Part shown: piece after piece, positions 52,744 through 64,000 of the stretch
Layout of the letters: each line of letters begins with the position of its first letter
Numbering within the stretch: the stretch's first letter is position 1
The notes under the pieces: model-generated
What the model was told of the DNA's origin: nothing
The model's input: only the letters and a program-made list of their open reading frames with translations
The model's database searches: none
Made by a program: the position numbers and the translations under genes
NCBI RefSeq assembly: GCF_048128805.1
Contig: NC_136006.1
Location: forward strand, 5,160,001 to 5,224,000
DNA from: Centroberyx gerrardi
Taxonomy: Eukaryota > Chordata > Actinopteri > Beryciformes > Berycidae
Direction of reading: 5' to 3'
Length of the DNA: 64,000 bases

Positions 52744-54778
52744 TTTTTTTTTAACTACACTCCAAACGTCACTTTTTTATTACTGTTGTATTCATTCTTA
52801 TTTTTTATTTTTTTTATTAGTTATGTGTAAAGAGTTTATTTATCGTAAAGTTGCTGAATTTTTATTGCAATAAACATGTTTTCTAATGTTAACATGAGTT
52901 GACCTTCATTGGTCCATCCAAACAGAACTTAAGATGATTTGTATTCCATCTGTGCTTCAGGCAAATTATATATATATATATATATATAATTATATATATA
53001 ATATTCTTGAAAGCACACAGACAGGCGCAAACACATCCCTGCACTCATAGATTCACAGATGCACACACACCCACACCCACACTCACACCAACACACTGTA
53101 CCTGTTCTTCAGCACTGTCTATGACCACCAGATCTGCTCCTCTGTCTCTGCAGTCCTGTCTGCTGTTATCCCAGGTCTTAGTCTCAGTAGAGAGGAGATA
53201 ACACACACAACTGAACATCCTCCATCCTGCAGGACACGTTTTCTCTGTGCGATATAAAACATAAAAGATAAGACGAGAATCAAGTCTGTCTATTGGTAAA
53301 GTTTTGCTGTTCAAAAACATGCATGTACTGTACAGCAGCGACCCCCAAATCCACCCCTGAAGACCCCCTTTCTTTGCAGGTGTAAACTTACAGGATAGAG
53401 AGAGCCATGATACCAAATTATGATTTCTGTTGGATAATGTTAGATAGTTAGCAGACTTTCATTCTACCTGGTCAAACATTTCAATACCAGTCTATGGAGA
53501 TCATCTCCAACCATGATAACATTAATAGTTGGTATTGTGTAACCTGACTCTACGGTCCAGATGGATAAAATAACCATTTATTACTGGAAAAAAGTACCGG
53601 ATTCCAGCTATAAAATACTTTTTTGACTGTACATATTTTGCAGAACGGAATAAAGATTTCCACATCAATGTTTTTTTCCACCATAGGGCTCCTACATGAC
53701 CCTGTGGTGGGTCCTGACCCGCAGGTTGAGCAACACAGCATCCACACATGCAAGTACTCACTCTTTCTGGACAAACTCTGAAGCCTGTCTCGCTCTTTAG
53801 TCATTGCAGTGAGGTGGGTGTTCAGCAGGTCTCTCTCCTCAGTCAGGGAGGAGAGCTTATCATTACTGGCCTGGAGAACCAGTCTCTCCTCAGTCAGGTT
53901 GGCTTGGATAACGGAGAGATCTACAGCAAAACCACGCACCACATCCTGGTCTGAAATAGATCAAGAGACATACTGAAACATTGATTTCATCAAATAACTT
54001 CTGCATTTATAACATACAGCAGCAGTTACAGTATTCACAAGTCAAAATGACAAATTGTTCTGTGAGAGACTGTGGTCAAACTAAGTGCATCATCTGTCTC
54101 ATGTGACACTGCACAGGTGGATTACAGTATCTGTCCTCCTATGTTATCAATGCAGCAACATGGAGCATCACTGGAATTCAACAAATTCAGCTGAAAACGC
54201 ATAGCAAATGCAATCATTCTTGATAATAATCGTAATAATGCTCCTGCTGAACAATAAGAGTCTTGTCTTTTCCCAGCAAACATTTTGATATTGAACAGAA
54301 GCAGATACGACGGTCTGTGCCAGCGTTGAAAAGCCGAAGACCCAGAGAAATGCAAAAAGTAATCCAAAACATAACCATTTGACATAAAAAGTCAAAACAA
54401 AACATGAAAAACACGTCTTGGTAACACATGGTCATGTTTCATAATAGACTAACGGTCATCAAAATCCTCTGTTCAGTCTGACTTGAGCTCTGAATGTGAA
54501 CCAGACTCACAGCGGACACCGAGGCCGATGAGCGCAGCCAGTAGGAAAACACTCAGCAGCCCCAGACCCAGTAAAGCCGCTCCATGGGAACTCCTGTCTG
54601 AGCTGCTGGGACCTGAGCACAGAAAAGACCAGGGAGTATAATAAATAAGAGAACAGTAATAATACATGACATTATATATCCACACACTCACAGTCTGCCC
54701 ATCTTTACCTGTCTGTTTTGTTGAAGTTCTTGAGTCACTGGACTTGGCAGGTTCAACATTCATGTAGATTTCCTCCAT
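51053..54778 (-). CDS. type II C-type lectin receptor CTL2, 257 aa
   Basis: Inverted paralogue of CTL1 with the same six-exon structure: 54778-54709, 54612-54511, 53950-53762, 53244-53102, 52221-52112, 51212-51053 (774 nt with stop). The tail, anchor and stalk match CTL1 except for one added Val codon in exon 1 (MEEIYMNVEPAKSS). The lectin exons 5-6 differ at about 21 of 87 positions but keep WIGLSD, QPDNGGG, EEDCAH and NWND, so calcium and galactose-type ligand residues are retained. Exon 5 has an extra cysteine just before WIGL (TSCWIGL). The C-terminus is longer by two residues (VVYH). It looks intact. Ligand preference is probably different from CTL1, which is an inference from where the changes lie. 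Confidence 0.9.
51500..52060. mobile_element. insertion in CTL2 intron 5, unidentified
   Basis: GC-richer stretch with CCGTTTTCCGACGGATCAGT and GGTCCGGATACGGCCCGGAG, absent from CTL1 intron 5. No coding capacity or clear ends, probably a nonautonomous DNA transposon. Confidence 0.35.
52678..52742 (+). repeat. (AT)n microsatellite
   Basis: AT repeat with GTGT interruptions in CTL2 intron 4; only a short AT tract (30782-30795) stands at the matching place in CTL1. Confidence 0.95.
52965..53003 (+). repeat. (AT)n microsatellite
   Basis: Second AT repeat in CTL2 intron 4. Confidence 0.95.
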
Positions 54779-55287
54779 TTTTCATGAGCATCCCAGCTGT
54801 TTGTCAACTGTCACCTCTGCTGTCCAACATTAAATATTATAGTCTGCTGTCAAATGTTGAAACTCTTGTTGGTTTCCACCACTTCCTCTGACTTGTAGCC
54901 TTTCAGGAAGTAAGTTTTCACAGGTGTTGATGCTGTGACCATCACAGCAACTTCTCTTCTGAAGCTGTCACTGTAATACAAATCTTATAGTGTAAATAAG
55001 TATAGAGAATTTGAAACATTTGTCTGAAGAGTTAAGAGTCAACTTTCAATTTAGTCAATGCCAAATCTAATTGAAACAGCACTGTTCACTGCTTGTTAAT
55101 GGTGGGTCATTTATTCAAAATGATTTCATGGTAAATTGTGCACACATACTTTCATAGTGTTTGAGAAGTTGAAGAACAGAGTTGAATGCAGAAATACTTT
55201 ATTGATCCCTGAAAGATCTCTTTTGGCAGATGAAATTAGCTGCCAGGGATCAATAAAGTATAACGATAAATAAAAGTCAGAGAACAC

Positions 55288-55805
55288 GGTAACGCTTTCT
55301 TTTCCGGGTACACAATTTACAAATATGTTCCCTGAAATGAACTGTTAATTTCTTAGTAAGTTTCCTGGAAAGAACCATGAAATGATGTGGTAGTTATATA
55401 GAAAATGTCAGCAGTCTGGTGAGTCGATACTGTACATTTCTAAAATAATTTCCTGGAAAGAACTGCAAAACTATAAACTATTTATTGGAAAAATAATAGG
55501 CAGAGGTAAATTATCATACGCCATTATTCATATAATTGTATAATATAGTTATTTGTTGAGTAAGTCATTTTGGTTAATTTCCAATTTTCTATATAACTAC
55601 TACATAATTTCATGGTTCTGTCTTGGAAACAACAGAAGAAATTGGAGGTACTTACCACCTACCACTTACCATTGAACTCTTTCTCTATTTTCCCTATAAT
55701 TAGTACATCATTTCATGGTTCTGTCCAGGAAACTTTCTAACAAATTAACAGTTCCTTTGTAGGAAATTATTAAGAAATTGCGGACCCGGAAAATAAAGCG
55801 TTACC
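55288..55805. mobile_element. nonautonomous DNA transposon, 518 bp
   Basis: Ends GGTAACGCTTTCTTTTCCGG and GGTAACGCTTTATTTTCCGG (read from the right) are inverted, and the interior also shows mirrored segments (CATGAAATGATGT, GGAAACTTTCTAACAAATTAAC). It sits inside arm 2 and is missing from arm 1. Confidence 0.75.
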
Positions 55806-56109
55806 AAGCTTTAAATTCTTGTAAAATTATAAAACAAAAATAAATGCTAAATCTTCCTAGTATTCGATCAGAGCCTGATTAAGAGAGTATGGTGTGTGTG
55901 TGTGTGTGTGTGGCTGCCGCATGGACCGTACGCATGGGTTGTGGTGTGCATGCGACCAAATAAGACAAGCATGTCCGGTTTACTGTTTAAAGAAGGAAAT
56001 GAGAACTGACACAAAGCTTAATCTCTGACACCAATGCAAATCTGTCAAGCATAGTGAATTGCATTCACAATAATTCATGTTTATTATTTTTGGTTTACAT
56101 ACAAGATAA

Positions 56110-57520
56110 TTCAATACATTTATGACATCTTCCACAAATTGAATACAACATTGTTAACAATACCACTAATCACCAAAGTAAAATATTGAATAGTAAAAGG
56201 CTTCTGAAGTGTACCATCACTGATCATTAAAATAGAAAGTGGATTTTAATTAAAAATAACTTTCAGGAACTTCTTGAAGCAACAATATCAGACTGTACCC
56301 CCAAACCTCTCTGCTGATCGATATACTGTATAGGCCTACTGAGCTATATTAGAGGGCTTTCAGGTGACGTTAACACACCCTGTGGCGGCCATATTGGATG
56401 TCCTCGGTTTTTGGGCAACAGCTGAAACAGCTGATTGGGTTTCAACAGAACAGGTTAATTTCAGTGCCGTTTTAAACTGGGAACTGATCATTTTGCCACA
56501 GATGCAGCTGATTGATTTTATGATTTTGTGCCAGCTTGTGAGCTAGCTAACTGTTGAATCTGGTTAGCCCTGGTTAACTAGATCTGTCTTGTAAACACAT
56601 CTGATTTGCACACTAGCTAACGTATCTAGTAGAAGCTAGTGTTAGTAGTGGCTAGTAGTCGCGTTTTAACTTTAACATCAGTTGCTCTGCCAAATTAGCC
56701 TGGCTAATTAGCTGGCTAGCTGATTTGGAGTAGAGACTAGGGCTAAAGACAAGACAGTTTACTGTGTCACAGTAACCTACATTTGGAATCAAATCTACCT
56801 TATCAGACTACTCAATTTTTACTGAATTGAGGTATCTCTTTTTCTATTTGTTAGATATTTAGACATCATTTGTGTAGAGCCAATTCTCCAATGGATCTTC
56901 ATAGATTGTCTTGGATTAGACAAGCAAGTAGAGCAAACCAGCATCAGCCGTACCAATTTATTGCCAAATGCTTTGGCTTTCAACACATTAACATTGTTCC
57001 CCATGGTCAGAAAGACTCGGCAGATTTGTTGCTAGTGGCTTTTGAGAAATAAAGCCGCCGGGGGGTCTGAAAAGTCGCTAAATCTAGCAACAAAGTCGCC
57101 AAGTTGGCAACACTGATACTCGCTTGCTTAAAATCACAACAAACAGGATAGACTATAACAGTGCAAAGGCTAAAAATGATATGATAAAGAAGACCTATAT
57201 ATGCCCCTGTATCCACTGGGCATATCTTTTTTAACTTGCAGCACTCAACAGATGCTTGGTGTGAGTGCTGATCTTCACTCTTGCTGTCACTAAGACAGTA
57301 CTGAACACCTGTTTGAAATGCTGTGCTCTTTTTTGCTTTAAGTTGAAATATTTGAAACATCTAGCGCTCAGTGCTAAAACATGCAAAGCTAACAGCACTA
57401 TCAGGAGGCTTCAGCACTTCTCTTGATTAAATAACTGCAGCTGGCAGTGACCAATTGGTTTGACTAACAATATGTGTGTGTTTTCTAAATTATCACCTAA
57501 AAACTGAGCTCCCATACTTA
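56110..57520. other. intergenic region, no gene seen
   Basis: Contains repetitive GCTAGCTAACT-type sequence (56530-56740) and a stretch with GTCGCCAAGTTGGCAACACTG (57088-57113), a common fish transposon end. Short frames here have no recognised motifs. Confidence 0.45.
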
Positions 57521-57743
57521 TTCCCTATACTTTTTTGTGTGTGTCCCCAAATTTATCCTAAACTTATCCCCCCAAAAAAGCAAATCAAAAGTGTTGAAAG
57601 GCAGTTGTATATGTGTATGTGTACAAAAGCGTAATCCTGGAAAAAAAAAAAAAGATAAATGTGTGTGCCTTATCATCCTAAAAACTAAACACTTTCTTAA
57701 ACACCATCTTCTCCTCATCCTCCCTGAAGTAACGTCAGCCCGG

Positions 57744-58811
57744 TCAGTGGACCGGCAGAGGCGTCCCGGTCCCCAGACTGCTGAGCGGCGAGCGGGCGGG
57801 GAGGCGTTCGTACCCCAGGAGCTGGCGGGTGGACGATTCCCAGCTCCAGCCGAACTCCAGCCGGCTGTAGACGCACGGGTACTGCCGGTCGGCCCAGCAC
57901 ACCCAGTCCACCGCCCTCTTCACCGCCTCCCACCGCTCAGACCTGGAAAGAAAAAGGCCGTCGTTTACCAGCATCCAGATATACAAACCAAAAGATTCAC
58001 CGCCTCATTCATACTGGGTAGCAACTGCTAAATTCAGAACCGTTGACAAATTCAGATTTGAGCATTCAAGTTGTATGTAGGTCGCATGCCTTAGACTGTG
58101 AGGTCTATAAGTTCAATCAGGAAGACCACCTAAATCCACCCACCTCTTTCTAGTTTCATTCATGCTTTCTCTTTACCCATTCAGAGTTGGCGAACACTTT
58201 CCCTATAAACACGTATGTATAAACACGTCACCTACAATGCTATTGTGCCACTCACTGAACTATGCTGTATGCTGCTGTCATTCCAGTCGCTGTGCTTACC
58301 TTCGCCCCTCCTCCACCCCATCACCACCGTCAAGGCTCCAGAGGAACTCCCCGGGGGGGGGGCGGGGCTTCCTAATTCCTACATCCAACCACGGATGTAT
58401 TCCTAACTTCATCAATGGGAGGAGTTTCACCTTGGAGCTTACGCCAAAGTTTCTGACATGTTTTGCTTCTGAATAAAGTTTTAATTTGAGTCTGTCCTGA
58501 TTGAACTGATTTTGTAGCACATATCTATCAGATTTGAAAAAATTTCATGCAGCTTTTTGCTGTTGACACAGATTAGATTTCATATGTGAAGGAAAAATCT
58601 GAATTGGGAAATGATGACCTTTTGATAAACTTTTTCTTTTCCCAAGAACATATACTGCAATTTGGAATTGAAATGATCAAATACTAGAAGGCAGTGTTTT
58701 TCCTACACCTTTTTTTTTCTGGACTGGCGAAATGTCCTCAATTTTCCCCATCTTTCTTTCTATTCTTATGAGGACATTTGGTCTAGACATGGTTTACTGT
58801 AAAAATACAAG

Positions 58812-58855
<44 letters not shown>

Positions 58856-59010
58856 GGTGTTTTGGAGTCAGACCTGGGCTGAGGAGAGTCGTCCAGGCAG
58901 AACAGAGTGCGCAGCAGCTTGCCTTCCTCCAGCTTCTCCACCCTCATCAGCTGCAGAACCAGCAGAGTGGCAACCAGCCTCAGGATGTCTGCATGGGCCC
59001 TCACACCTAG

Positions 59011-59041
<31 letters not shown>

Positions 59042-60787
59042 ACGCATTTCATTTGGTGGATGCTTTTATCCAAAGCACCTTAGAATTGACCAAAATCAGT
59101 AAAATTCGACTTAAATTTGAATATTAATGATCACATTTACATAACATTGACACATGAAAGCAGGGCGCAATGAACAGCCAAGGTGTACTAAACAGATAGA
59201 GATTCTATTCTGAATTTATTGGCAGTGAGCGGTTTTTCCCTTATTCAGTATCTTGAAAGATCTGAGTTGGTGTTCTGCTGAATCTTGTCTTTCACTGAGG
59301 GGAATCCAAATATCTTCCAAATATTGTTTGGAGGAGAACAAACTAGCAGGCCAGTAGAAGAGATCGAGAGAGCGGTAGAGAATGGGGGTCTATGGAGCCG
59401 AGGCATGGGGAGCCAGTAATGTGTTTAGTTCAATCAGCTGTGCATGGGAAAAAAAAGTTTTCGACGCATTTGGGGTTCAAATTCGTTAGGATTTTTTGAC
59501 ATCAACTGAAATTCGAATACTGAAATTTGTTCCAACAGCCTTAATGAGTGTATATATTTTTAGCATTGGTGGCTTCAGTGGGAATCAAACCCCCTGACAG
59601 TGTTAGAGTCATGCTCAACTCACTGAGCGACAGGACCGCACACATCCTTGTTCATATATCCTTATAAGGACCTTCCATTAATTACACTCATTCTTTAACC
59701 CTTAACCCTAACTTTAACCCTAAACCCAACTCCTAACCCTAAAAAAATCTTAACTTTTACCCTAACCTAAACCTAATTCTGACTTTATCCCTAAACCCAA
59801 CTCCTAACCCTAAAAAAATCTTAACTTTTACCCTAACCTAAACCTAATTCTAACTTTAACCCTAAACCCAACTCCTAACCCTAAAAAAAATCTTAACTTT
59901 TACCCTAACCTAAACCTAATTCTAATTTTATCCCTAAACCCAACTCCTAACCCTAAAAAAATCTTAACTTTTACCCTAACCTAAACCTAATTCTGACTTT
60001 ATCCCTAAACCCAACTCCTAACCCTAAAAAAATCTTAACTTTTACCCTAACCTAAACCTAATTCTAACTTTATCCCTAAACCCAACTCCTAACCCTAAAA
60101 AAATCTTAACTTTTACCCTAACCTAAATCTAATTCTAACTTTATCCCTAAACCCAACTCCTAACCCTAAAAAAATCTTAACTTTTACCCTAACCTAAACC
60201 TAATTCTAACTTTAACCCTAAACCCAACTCCTAACCCTAAAAAAATCTTAACTTTTACCCTAACCTAAACCTAATTCTGACTTTATCCCTAAACCCAACT
60301 CCTAACCCTAAAAAAATCTTAACTTTTACCCTAACCTAAACCTAATTCTAACTTTAACCCTAAACCCAACTCCTAACCCTAAAAAAAATCTTAACTTTTA
60401 CCCTAACCTAAACCTAATTCTAATTTTATCCCTAAACCCAACTCCTAACCCTAAAAAAATCTTAACTTTTACCCTAACCTAAACCTAATTCTAACTTTAA
60501 CCCTAAACCCAACTCCTAACCCTAAAAAAATCTTAACTTTTACCCTAACCTAAACCTAATTATAACTTTATCCCTAAACCCAAGTCCTTACTCTAAATTT
60601 ACCTTAACCTTTGCTCCAGCCTAAACCTAATCCCAATTCTAATCTTAACCATAAAAAAACAGTCAGAATCCTAAACTAGGCCCTGAAAGAGGTTAGTTGT
60701 CAAAATTACCTAAATTCACGAAAATATCCTCACTCCGAAGGTCTAAAACTCAAAACTGGTTCTCACAAGCATAGCGGTACGAGGACA

Positions 60788-60832
<45 letters not shown>

Positions 60833-63365
60833 GACAGAATTACATTAGTCTGTACTGTACCTAGAGAGCAGATGCCCTTGTTTTTCAGGAACACGTTGGC
60901 AAAGGAGTCTACATCTACTTTTATGAATTTGCCCAGCTCAGCAGTACACTCCCAGTAGCCCTCCTGCAACACACAGACAAGTGTCACACTCTGTCGTTTC
61001 ATATCCAAAGTAATAAGAGCATGGCACCATCAAACATCAAACAATGTCTCACTGATCAAATACTCATGCAGCTCGCTTTATTTCAATGCAGATTTAACTG
61101 TGAAATAAAACTGAGGGTTGCAGGTATGAGCAAAGCGTGGCTATTCTAATCTCAGTATATGGAAAAGCTAAAAAGTGTTGTTTTCAAGCCAAAAAAACAA
61201 ATGACAAAGCAGTATTATTATTATTATAGCACTTTGACTAGATATATTACCTCGCTTTCTGTTGGATCTCTGCTCTAATTAGTTATCTTACTCCCCTCTA
61301 TTGTGAAAATCTGATTTTATTGTCTATTACAGACCCCTGCAAGCTTTGCCAGAGGCCTGTTGATGTTGTTGCAATTCCTAATGGTCGCTGATAAGAGGTT
61401 GATAAAAGTCATAGATTACTTAATGACACCAGGGTTCCCACACTCATGGGACATTTAATTCAATGACTTTCAAGGTATTGTTTGGTAAAATGCAAGGATT
61501 CAAAATTGGCATGTTTTGGGGTGAGACATGGCATTAGTCGAAATTAGACATCACAGAGGCCTCATTTCTTTTACTCTTGTCAAGTCAAGAAATGAAGTGA
61601 AGTGTTTTATTGAAAAGATTGAAGCACTTTCAAGGCCGTATGAAAAAACGGACAAAATATTCTGTGTCTCAAACCATCTGTCCAGCGGAAACACCGAGGT
61701 GGACTCAGTAAAAATTTTAGCATCACATACTGGATGTTGCATTTGGAAGATCTTCATCCACTTCAGCTTCACGTCTTCAGGAGCCGTTAACGGGGCGCTG
61801 AAACAAGACAATCAGCAGTACATTGTGAAAGAATAATGACACACAATCACAAAACAACAATTATTGGATATCGCAAACACAAACTAAATGGATACCCAGA
61901 AAATATTACCTGGAGTTCATCAGCCAGTATTTGAAATATAGAAATATAGAAGATCTGGTCTGTTTTGACTTTGTCAACCAAAGACATCAGTTACCCAGCC
62001 TCTTTTAAAAATGTAATCATTTTGTAATAATGGGTATCAGGATAAAGAAAGTTCTTCAATTACACTTTTAACCTTTGAAATGGTTTGAGACTCACCCTAA
62101 ACATGCCCTTAAAGGTTGTGACAGAGACAGACTGATCCCCTTTAACTGTGGCCTCTCAGTTTCTGGTGCCGGTGCAAAACAGCGAAGGCTGAGGATTGCA
62201 TTTGCTTTGGCGAGTGCAGCCTTCGTTTCCACAGCATGAGGTCGAAGTCCACCTAGGGAGTCCCCCATTGGTGTCCCCATTGGTGTTCCCCCGAAAGAAA
62301 AACCTTGTCCAAAGGGGACCCCAGAGAGCTCCTTTTTTTTTCGTGGGGAACTGCCGACCAGCACCCTGGGGCCGGAAGTCATCTTAATAACAGATCTTGA
62401 GCCAAAACTGAAGCCCTGTTCTGCACGAGGTTGTGGTGCTCCAAAAAAACGTTTTTGGGTGATTATTGTTGGACAAGTCAAAACACTCTGAGATGACATA
62501 CCAAATAAACCCCCGGAAAAAGAGCCGGGGTATGCTGATCCCGTTGGTTGGACTTTTAGTGCTGGTTGGGATGCACTTAAACCAAAGTTTGGCACTCCCT
62601 GATATGAGAGACTGGGTTTGCTCCCTCCAAAAGGTGAGCTCTTGACTTCAGCTGTGTGAAATCCGGTCAGAGAGGCCGCATCAGAGATGTCACTTCTGAG
62701 AGAGTAGTCAATCACTTCCTCATCTTCCTCATCAGCTGCAGACTGTGCAGAGATGCAGTGCTTACAGTCCCAATCCTCCCAGTCTGTGCCCAGAGCATCA
62801 CCAGATTGACCGAAACCTGTTACCAATTCTGTGGTTTCACGAGTTTGTGGTTTCACACTGAGCAGTATTGGTGACAACTCTGATGAGGGAGCAGGTGGGG
62901 TCATGTCTTCTGTACGCTCCATTGAGCGTCTGGCTCGAGACTTAATTTGTCTCCTGAGAGCACCTTCAAATGGCATGTCACAACTGAGATCTTCATAGGC
63001 AACCACAGGAGGAGGAGGAGGAGGAGGAAGAGAGCTGGACTGGGGAACACTGAAAAAAGGGGGAGGCGGAGGGCATGGAGAGGAAACGAGAGGGCTGGTT
63101 GGATGTTTGGCTGAAGAGGAAACACCGCAAGGAATACCAGGCTGCACTTTGGGCAGCATCTGACTGTCAGCCAGGCCTAGCAAATCTGCAGATTGACACT
63201 CCATCTGTGCATGCATCTGTACTCCGGACGCGGTGCGCGGTCTCCATTCAGCCTCATCTTTGCAAACAACTGCTGACAGCAACCTGGATTTCTTGGCTTT
63301 TTTCATCGGCAGAGATGCTTCTGAACGAACAGGACCAGAAGCAAAAGAGGCACACTACAAATGGA

Positions 63366-63407
<42 letters not shown>

Positions 63408-64000
63408 ATTGAAAACATACAAGGAGTCAGAACCTTGGCAGACATGAAGACATACAAGATAAACCCCCAAACATTCATGTGTAATCTGTGAATTGTGAGA
63501 AAGGACTAACAGTGGGTATGTAAGGCGGAGAGGCTGCGGAGCAGGATTTCACAAAGCTGTCGGGTAAGACATCACCTCCCGCCCGTAAACGAGGCAGACG
63601 AAGCACTTGCTCCTGATATTCATCCTGAAAAACAGGTCGAGAGGTTTGATAGGGTAAAGAAGTGGCTAGGAAAGTTAGTAAACCTGTGGGAGTGATGTTT
63701 TTCCTACAGCAGAAAGAAAAAGGAGGCAGAAAAAATGGCAAAAAACTACACAACTAAACGGTAAAACTCCTCTTCCTCCCACCCGTTTACACTACACATG
63801 GTATGAAGTTACCTCTTCTATCGCCATTCTGCTATGTTCTTCACTTGAGCTTGAGTCCTCAGAACTGGAACCGTAAGTGACCTCCATTTCATCCATGTTA
63901 CAAGCTCCATAATAAGCACGTTCAGAATAATCAAAAAGCTCTTCTTCTTCTTCTCCTTCTTCGTCTTCTTCTTCTACTTCTTCCTCTCTTTTATCCAGAG
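57744..64000 (-). CDS. parp4: poly(ADP-ribose) polymerase 4 (vault PARP), C-terminal part
   Basis: The last seven exons on the minus strand, with matching phases: >64000-63813, 63624-63511, 63354-62096, 61797-61731, 60963-60861, 59006-58874, 57942-57744. PARP4 is the vault-particle ADP-ribosyltransferase; its C-terminus binds major vault protein. The first visible exon is very acidic (poly-Glu) and Ser-rich. The 1259-nt exon is the proline-rich, FG-containing region (SSSLPPPPPPPVVAY, FSFGG). The last four exons give the conserved C-terminal domain: LKWMKIFQMQ, GYWECTAELGKFI, FLKNKGICSLG, LRLVATLLVLQLMRVEKLE, RWEAVKRAVDWVCWADRQYP and SSTRQLLGYE, which align with human PARP4 (CFWEFTPELG, FLKQKGIQSLG, ATMLVLQFIR, ATKQLLG). 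The BRCT, catalytic, VIT and VWA regions lie right of the window. Confidence 0.9.
58812..58853 (+). repeat. (CA)n microsatellite on the donor side of a parp4 exon
   Basis: CA repeat 21 bp from the donor of the parp4 exon 58874-59006. Confidence 0.95.
59010..59037 (+). repeat. (CA)n microsatellite at a parp4 splice acceptor
   Basis: Read on the coding strand it is GT repeat ending TGTGTCTAG, the acceptor of the same exon. Confidence 0.95.
59575..59646 (-). repeat. tRNA-derived SINE-like relic
   Basis: The minus strand reads like a degraded tRNA: GTCGCTCAGTGAGTTGAGCA resembles a polymerase III A box and GGGGGTTTGATTCCCAC a B box, ending in GAAGCCACCA. The anticodon stem is imperfect. More likely a SINE head or tRNA relic than a working tRNA. 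Confidence 0.4.
59695..60615 (+). repeat. 71-bp telomere-like tandem repeat in a parp4 intron
   Basis: About 13 copies of a 71-bp unit built from CCCTAA, CCTAAC and CCTAAA motifs (for example TTTTACCCTAACCTAAACCT). Copies differ by single bases, mainly TTTAACCC against TTTATCCC and the number of A in an A6-A8 run. Flanking units at both ends are more diverged. Confidence 0.95.
60788..60831 (+). repeat. (CA)n microsatellite
   Basis: CA repeat in the parp4 intron, 30 bp beyond the donor of exon 60861-60963. Confidence 0.95.
63367..63404 (+). repeat. (GA)n microsatellite at a parp4 acceptor
   Basis: Read on the coding strand it is a CT tract just before the TTGTAG acceptor of the proline-rich exon, where it serves as polypyrimidine tract. 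Confidence 0.9.

Larger units (their letters stand above)
50810..56031 (-). repeat. inverted duplication, arm 2 (contains CTL2)
   Basis: Reverse-complement match to 27494-36300. Its outer end reads ATCTCTGACACCAATGCAAATCTG at 56021-56044, in pieces of which TCTGACAC is the empty site of the split hAT element. Arm 2 lacks the region equivalent to CALHM exon 2. Confidence 0.85.

Noticed and set aside
57537..58031. 164-codon plus frame near 57.5 kb
   Set aside because: Antisense to the last parp4 exon, whose minus-strand frame matches the conserved PARP4 C-terminus.
59695..60615. A true chromosome end
   Set aside because: The repeat has a 71-bp unit with only partial CCCTAA content and lies in an intron with parp4 exons on both sides.

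Overview
The window is from a ray-finned fish (teleost) nuclear genome. The evidence is split vertebrate genes with GT-AG introns, a fish-type NOD-like receptor with a FISNA-NACHT exon, dense (CA)n microsatellites, and many teleost transposon families (L2, Rex1-like, L1-like, DIRS, Penelope, hAT, piggyBac). There are no bacterial features.

Layout. (1) About 0.5-25.9 kb, minus strand: one large NLR receptor gene. It has a PYD exon (24469-24745), a single long FISNA-NACHT exon (16408-18199) and eight 174-bp LRR exons spread over 16 kb; its 3' end lies beyond the left edge. All splice phases agree. The LRR introns are swollen by tandem duplication, a 5'-truncated L1-like LINE, a DIRS retrotransposon and DNA transposons. 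The first coding intron holds an L2 LINE carrying a hAT, carrying a second hAT, carrying a MITE. (2) 25.26-25.43 kb: a fragment of man1a2 exon 1 on the plus strand beside the NLR 5' end. (3) 28.3-34.7 kb, plus: an intact six-exon type II C-type lectin gene (CTL1, 254 aa). (4) 35.4-36.9 kb, minus: an intact two-exon CALHM-family channel gene. (5) 40.8-43.8 kb, plus: an intact five-exon vtcn1 (B7-H4) gene. (6) 44.7-50.7 kb: a nearly complete Rex1/CR1-like LINE, an 11-bp minisatellite inside a hAT-like element, a Penelope GIY-YIG fragment and a fold-back element. (7) 51.1-54.8 kb, minus: a second intact C-type lectin gene (CTL2, 257 aa), an inverted paralogue of CTL1. (8) 57.7-64 kb, minus: the last seven exons of parp4, with a 71-bp telomere-like satellite in one intron.

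Biology. Most host genes here are immune: an inflammasome-type sensor, two C-type lectins with galactose-type QPD motifs, and an inhibitory B7 ligand. CALHM and PARP4 are neighbours without an obvious shared pathway. The most informative structural signal is a hAT-like element whose two ends, each with the same 8-bp target duplication (CCTGACAC), now lie 21.4 kb apart at 27493 and 48936. This points to an inversion that turned a head-to-tail lectin duplication into today's inverted pair and carried CALHM and vtcn1 with it. The two lectins are almost identical in cytoplasmic, membrane and stalk exons but strongly diverged in the two ligand-binding exons. Coordinates of exons come from reading splice sites and checking phase by hand; family names come from recognised protein motifs, not from a search.
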